This document shows, one piece after another, positions 29,009-32,131 of a stretch of DNA of 32,131 nucleotides (position 1 is the first letter of the stretch; each line of letters starts with the position of its first letter). The position numbers were made by a program, and so were the translations under genes. The notes beneath the pieces were generated by a model, which worked only from the letters and a program-made list of their open reading frames with translations, did no database searches and was not told the origin of the DNA. This DNA is from an uncultured Synechococcaceae cyanobacterium (GTDB taxonomy: Bacteria > Cyanobacteriota > Cyanobacteriia > PCC-6307 > Cyanobiaceae): NCBI GenBank assembly GCA_903934375.1, contig CAIZNP010000101.1, positions 1-32,131 of the forward strand. The letters are read 5' to 3'.

Positions 29009-29764
29009 ATGCAGCGAACCTACAGCCGCTGGCCTGGCAGGTCCTGGCCCAACCTTGGCCTGGGGCTTGGCCTTGGCCTGGCCGCCGCCACAGCCGGCGC
29101 CGCGGGCCTCAGCCTGCCGACCGGCAGTGCCGCCATGGCCCTGTTCGGCAGCAGGCCTCTGGATGGCAGTCGCTTTGCGGTGCTGGCCAAGCCGGTGGGC
29201 CGCGGCGACTGGACCCTGCTCGTTCTGGAGCAGATCCAGCCCCAGCCACGCTGCTGGGAACAGCGTCCCGACGGGCTGATCGATCCGGCCCTGAACCGCT
29301 TTGATTTCACAGGCATCTGCAGCCGCTACCTCGACAGCAACGGCTACTCCCTGCGCATCGGCGAGGAGGACCTGGCCAGCCGCTACCGCCTGCGCCTGGA
29401 GCAACGCGGCACGAGCCTGGCCCTGCTGGCCATGAGCCCCGGCGAGCCCAGCCAGCTGCTGGTGGGGCAGGGCCTGGTGCCCCTGCGGGACCGAGACGGC
29501 TTCGTGCAGATCCGGCTGGAGCCGGGCTGGCAGCTGCAGCGACGGGTGTACGGCCAGCAGACCCTCAGCCACGTGTATTTCGCCAACGGCACGCCCCTGA
29601 ACCAGCTTCTCGGCCAGGAACGCGGCGGCGCGAATCTTGCAACAGCTCCCTGGCAGCAACCGGTCCAACTCACCAACCCGGGCCGCAGCCTTCCCGCAGG
29701 ACCGCATAAACCGATGCTGTCGCAGGGACCGATCGCCCTGCAGGTGATTCCGTTCCGGCCCTGA
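29009..29764 (+). CDS. DUF3747 domain-containing secreted protein
   Basis: Signal peptide; [89 protein letters not shown], which I recognise as the cyanobacterial DUF3747 type. Confidence 0.82.
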   Translation: MQRTYSRWPGRSWPNLGLGLGLGLAAATAGAAGLSLPTGSAAMALFGSRPLDGSRFAVLAKPVGRGDWTLLVLEQIQPQPRCWEQRPDGLIDPALNRFDFTGICSRYLDSNGYSLRIGEEDLASRYRLRLEQRGTSLALLAMSPGEPSQLLVGQGLVPLRDRDGFVQIRLEPGWQLQRRVYGQQTLSHVYFANGTPLNQLLGQERGGANLATAPWQQPVQLTNPGRSLPAGPHKPMLSQGPIALQVIPFRP

Positions 29765-29820
29765 GGGAAGCCCGAGAGGTGTGCCAGCACTGTGCCAGTT
29801 GACGGGGCGACCGAGTGATC

Positions 29821-29850
29821 TTGCCGCTCCTTTCGCTTCCACCGTATGGT
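29821..29850 (+). promoter_or_regulatory. putative sigma70-type promoter for the sRNA
   Basis: TTGCCG (29821-29826), 18-bp spacer, TATGGT (29845-29850); predicted start about 29855-29858. Confidence 0.5.
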
Positions 29851-29856
29851 CTGGGC

Positions 29857-29952
29857 GTGTGAGGAGTGCGGGACACCACTTCCGGGGTCGAAACGAGGAC
29901 AGACTCCCGGAAGCGTTCCGGCTCAAGCCCTGCCTTCGGCGGGGCTTTTTTA
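29857..29952 (+). ncRNA. Yfr2/cyano-1-type small RNA candidate
   Basis: 5' GUGUGAGGAGU (29857-29867), perfect hairpin CUUCCGGG/CCCGGAAG (29879-29886/29906-29913) with 19-nt loop GUCGAAACGAGGACAGACU, then intrinsic terminator. No ORF explains the segment convincingly. Family assignment is from memory of the cyanobacterial Yfr RNAs. Confidence 0.62.
29926..29952 (+). terminator. Rho-independent terminator of the sRNA
   Basis: AGCCCTGCC-TTC-GGCGGGGCT (9 pairs including one G-U) followed by TTTTTTA. Confidence 0.88.
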
Positions 29953-30018
29953 TTGGAGCACCCATCGCTGAGGCCCGCCCGTGCTGTTGAAGTGGTGGCT
30001 TGGCAGCCTGGATAGACA

Positions 30019-30046
30019 CAAAAAACCGGCCCCCGAGGGGACCGGT
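30019..30046 (-). terminator. Rho-independent terminator downstream of rplL
   Basis: Reverse strand ACCGGTCCCC-TC-GGGGGCCGGT followed by TTTTTTG. Confidence 0.85.
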
Positions 30047-30091
30047 GACACGGCCTGAACCGTGTGTTGTGCGTGCAAGGGGCGTGGGGTG

Positions 30092-30119
30092 CGATGGCTC
30101 GCCTTACGGCGAGCCATCG
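30092..30119 (-). repeat. perfect 12-bp inverted repeat just 3' of the rplL stop codon
   Basis: CGATGGCTCGCC-TTAC-GGCGAGCCATCG; no U-tract follows on the reverse strand. Confidence 0.85.
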
Positions 30120-30126
30120 GCGGCGA

Positions 30127-30510
30127 TCACTTGATGGAGACCTTGCCGCCGACCTCTTCCACAGACTTCTTGATGGCTTCGGCGTCAGCCTTGGAAATGC
30201 CTTCCTTGATCGGGCAGGGAGCGCCTTCGACCAGAGCCTTGGCTTCGCCCAGGCCGAGGCCGGTGGCCTCGCGGACAGCCTTCAGCACTTTGATCTTGGC
30301 AGCGGCATCGAAGCCATCAAGGATGGCGTCGAATTCGGTCTTCTCTTCGGCGGCCTCAGCGGCAGCTGCGGGTGCAGCAGCCATCACGACGCCAGCGGAC
30401 GCGGCGGCGGACACACCGAAGGCCTCTTCAATCTGCTTGACAAGCTCAGAGGCTTCCAGCAGCGAGAGGGTCTTCAGCTGTTCGAGAATGTTGTCGGTGG
30501 TAGCGGACAT
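30127..30510 (-). CDS. rplL: 50S ribosomal protein L7/L12
   Basis: [37 protein letters not shown]...[72 protein letters not shown]. Confidence 0.98.
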   Translation of the reverse strand: MSATTDNILEQLKTLSLLEASELVKQIEEAFGVSAAASAGVVMAAAPAAAAEAAEEKTEFDAILDGFDAAAKIKVLKAVREATGLGLGEAKALVEGAPCPIKEGISKADAEAIKKSVEEVGGKVSIK

Positions 30511-30570
30511 GGTTGGGTAAGCAACAGATCTGTGAAAACAGTCGGATCGGGGAGCTCAGCTGAGCAGGCC

Positions 30571-31104
30571 TCAGGAGGCCGTGCCCTCGCCATCGGCGTG
30601 CTGCTTGAGCGCCCGGGCAAGACCGGACGGAACCTCGTTGATGCCCACGGCCAGCTTGGTGGCCACGGCATTGATCGCACCGGCGATCTGGGCCATGAGC
30701 ACCTCCTTGGAGGGCAGATCCCCGATGGCCTTGATGTCGGACTGGGAGAGGAGCTTGCCTTCGAAAAGGCCACCCTTCACCTCAGACTTCTTCGTGTCCT
30801 TCTGGAAGGACTGAACGGCCTTCACCGCACCGCCAACGTCGCCCTTGACGAGCACGAAGGCATTGGTGCCGGTGAGCAGGGAATCGAGATCCGACCAGGC
30901 ACTGTCGCCATCAATGGCACGGCGCATCAAGGTGTTTTTGGTCACCTTGCACACGCCGTTGCTGGCCTGCAGACGCGTCCGCAGATCAGACATCTCCTTG
31001 ATGGACAGACCCTTGAAATCAAGGACCAGCGCCATTTCGGCCTCACCGAGGAGCCCCTTGAGCTCTTCGACGATCTGTTGCTTGCTCTCCAGCGTGCGGC
31101 CCAT
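30571..31104 (-). CDS. rplJ: 50S ribosomal protein L10
   Basis: [64 protein letters not shown]... Confidence 0.97.
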   Translation of the reverse strand: MGRTLESKQQIVEELKGLLGEAEMALVLDFKGLSIKEMSDLRTRLQASNGVCKVTKNTLMRRAIDGDSAWSDLDSLLTGTNAFVLVKGDVGGAVKAVQSFQKDTKKSEVKGGLFEGKLLSQSDIKAIGDLPSKEVLMAQIAGAINAVATKLAVGINEVPSGLARALKQHADGEGTAS

Positions 31105-31140
31105 AAGAAGTGGAACGGATCGGGGGAACAAGCCGGGTAC

Positions 31141-31183
31141 GCAGCCCTGACCGCCCCGAGTGGGGTGGTCTGTCGAGGGCTGC
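31141..31183 (-). promoter_or_regulatory. structured hairpin in the rplJ 5' leader (candidate L10-leader regulatory element)
   Basis: Reverse strand GCAGCCCT-CGACA-GACC-A-CCCC-ACTC-GGGG-C-GGTC-AGGGCTGC: three consecutive helices with a 5-nt bulge, about 37 nt upstream of the rplJ ATG. Confidence 0.6.
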
Positions 31184-31364
31184 AGAGGGCTTGGAAGCTC
31201 TCCTTGCTTCTGATCCGGTCCCAGGGGTGACACCCACAGGGGCAAAACCAAACGCGTGCACCTCGGCAGGGTTTACGACTCCAGATAAAAACCTGGTGAT
31301 GACCTGCTGTCTTGGGTCGGGCGCGTGCCCATCTGGCACTAGCCAGATTGCAACCATACAACAA

Positions 31365-31386
31365 AGCCCCCGCCTGAACGGGGGCT
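31365..31386 (-). terminator. Rho-independent terminator downstream of rplA
   Basis: Reverse strand AGCCCCCG-TTCAGG-CGGGGGCT followed by TTGTTGT (imperfect U-tract). Confidence 0.72.
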
Positions 31387-31406
31387 GAGGTGAACCGTGG
31401 AGCGAC

Positions 31407-32114
31407 TCAAGCCTCCTGCTTGATGTCCTGCAGAGCCGTCACATCCACGGGCACCGAGGGGCCCATGGTGGAGGTGATGTAGAGGCTCTTCCAGTAGCGG
31501 CCCTTGGCACCGCTCGGCTTGTTGCGGTCGATGGTCTCCTGCAGGGCCTTGAGGTTGTCGAGCAGCTTGGCTGCATCGAAGCTGGCCTTGCCGAAGCGCA
31601 CGTGCACGATGCCGGTGCGGTCGGCCCGGAACTCGAGTTTGCCGGCCTTGAACTCACTGATGGCGCCGGCGAGGTCGGTGGTCACGGTGCCGGCCTTGGG
31701 GTTCGGCATCAGGCCGCGGGGGCCGAGCACCCGGCCGAGCTTGGCCACCTTCGGCATCATGTCCGGGGTGGCGATCAGCAGATCGAAATCCATCTCGCCC
31801 TTGGCGATGGTCTCCACCAGCTCGTCGTCGCCGGCGAGGTCGGCACCGGCGGCCTTGGCCTCAGCCACCTTCTCACCGCGGGCGATCACGGCGATACGGA
31901 TGGTCTGACCGGTGCCATGGGGCAGCGCCACAGTGGTGCGCAGCTGCTGGTCGGTGTACTTGGGATCGATGCCGAGGCGGGCGTGGGCCTCGAGCGTCTC
32001 ATCGAACTTGGCCGTGGCGTTGGCCTTCACCAGCTCCACCGCCTCCTGCGGGGTGTAGGTGCGGTCTTCGACTTTGCCGGCCGCGGTGGTGTAGCGCTTG
32101 GAAACCTTGGGCAT
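31407..32114 (-). CDS. rplA: 50S ribosomal protein L1
   Basis: [92 protein letters not shown]...[20 protein letters not shown]. Confidence 0.98.
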   Translation of the reverse strand: MPKVSKRYTTAAGKVEDRTYTPQEAVELVKANATAKFDETLEAHARLGIDPKYTDQQLRTTVALPHGTGQTIRIAVIARGEKVAEAKAAGADLAGDDELVETIAKGEMDFDLLIATPDMMPKVAKLGRVLGPRGLMPNPKAGTVTTDLAGAISEFKAGKLEFRADRTGIVHVRFGKASFDAAKLLDNLKALQETIDRNKPSGAKGRYWKSLYITSTMGPSVPVDVTALQDIKQEA

Positions 32115-32131
32115 GACGGGAATGGGGTGAG

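Noticed and set aside
29840-29880. Yfr1 itself on the reverse strand (ACTCCTCACAC reads on -)
   Set aside because: No terminator hairpin with U-tract follows on the reverse strand, whereas the + strand has promoter, hairpin and terminator; the motif is better explained as the complement of Yfr1 in a + strand RNA.
1-32131. CRISPR arrays, tRNA/rRNA genes, transposons, prophage or defence genes
   Set aside because: No spaced direct-repeat array, cloverleaf-like sequence, transposase/integrase motif or nuclease/defence domain was recognised in the ORF translations or intergenic sequence.

Overview
GC-rich, gene-dense chromosomal window that reads as a picocyanobacterial core region (Synechococcus/Cyanobium-like; inferred from gene content and order). 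Left to right: 5' part of mnmE (-), a 62-aa ORF (-), a class II aldolase (+), a probable decayed toxin-antitoxin locus, RelA/SpoT (-), a fused double-ATPase ABC protein (+), RluA-type pseudouridine synthase / YlqF GTPase / UspA (-), pgk and an NAD-binding dehydrogenase (+), an OmpR/EnvZ-like two-component pair with a Q-rich secreted protein (-) and a divergent EF-hand protein (+), a secreted hypothetical (-), murG (+), a CobC-like aminotransferase (-), a MoxR/DUF58/transglutaminase/pentapeptide operon (+), pilM-N-O-Q (-), pyrD and rnhA (-), a DUF3747 protein (+), a small-RNA gene (+), and rplL/rplJ/rplA (-) with leader and terminators. The most interesting item is the intergenic sRNA at about 29857-29952. 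It has a plausible promoter, a perfect hairpin, an intrinsic terminator and a 5' GUGUGAGGAGU that is exactly complementary to the ACUCCUCACAC core I recall for the cyanobacterial sRNA Yfr1; I interpret it as a Yfr2/cyano-1-type RNA. I saw no CRISPR array, tRNA, rRNA, intact mobile element or defence island. Most of the window is conserved housekeeping sequence, and I do not claim a wholly new system.
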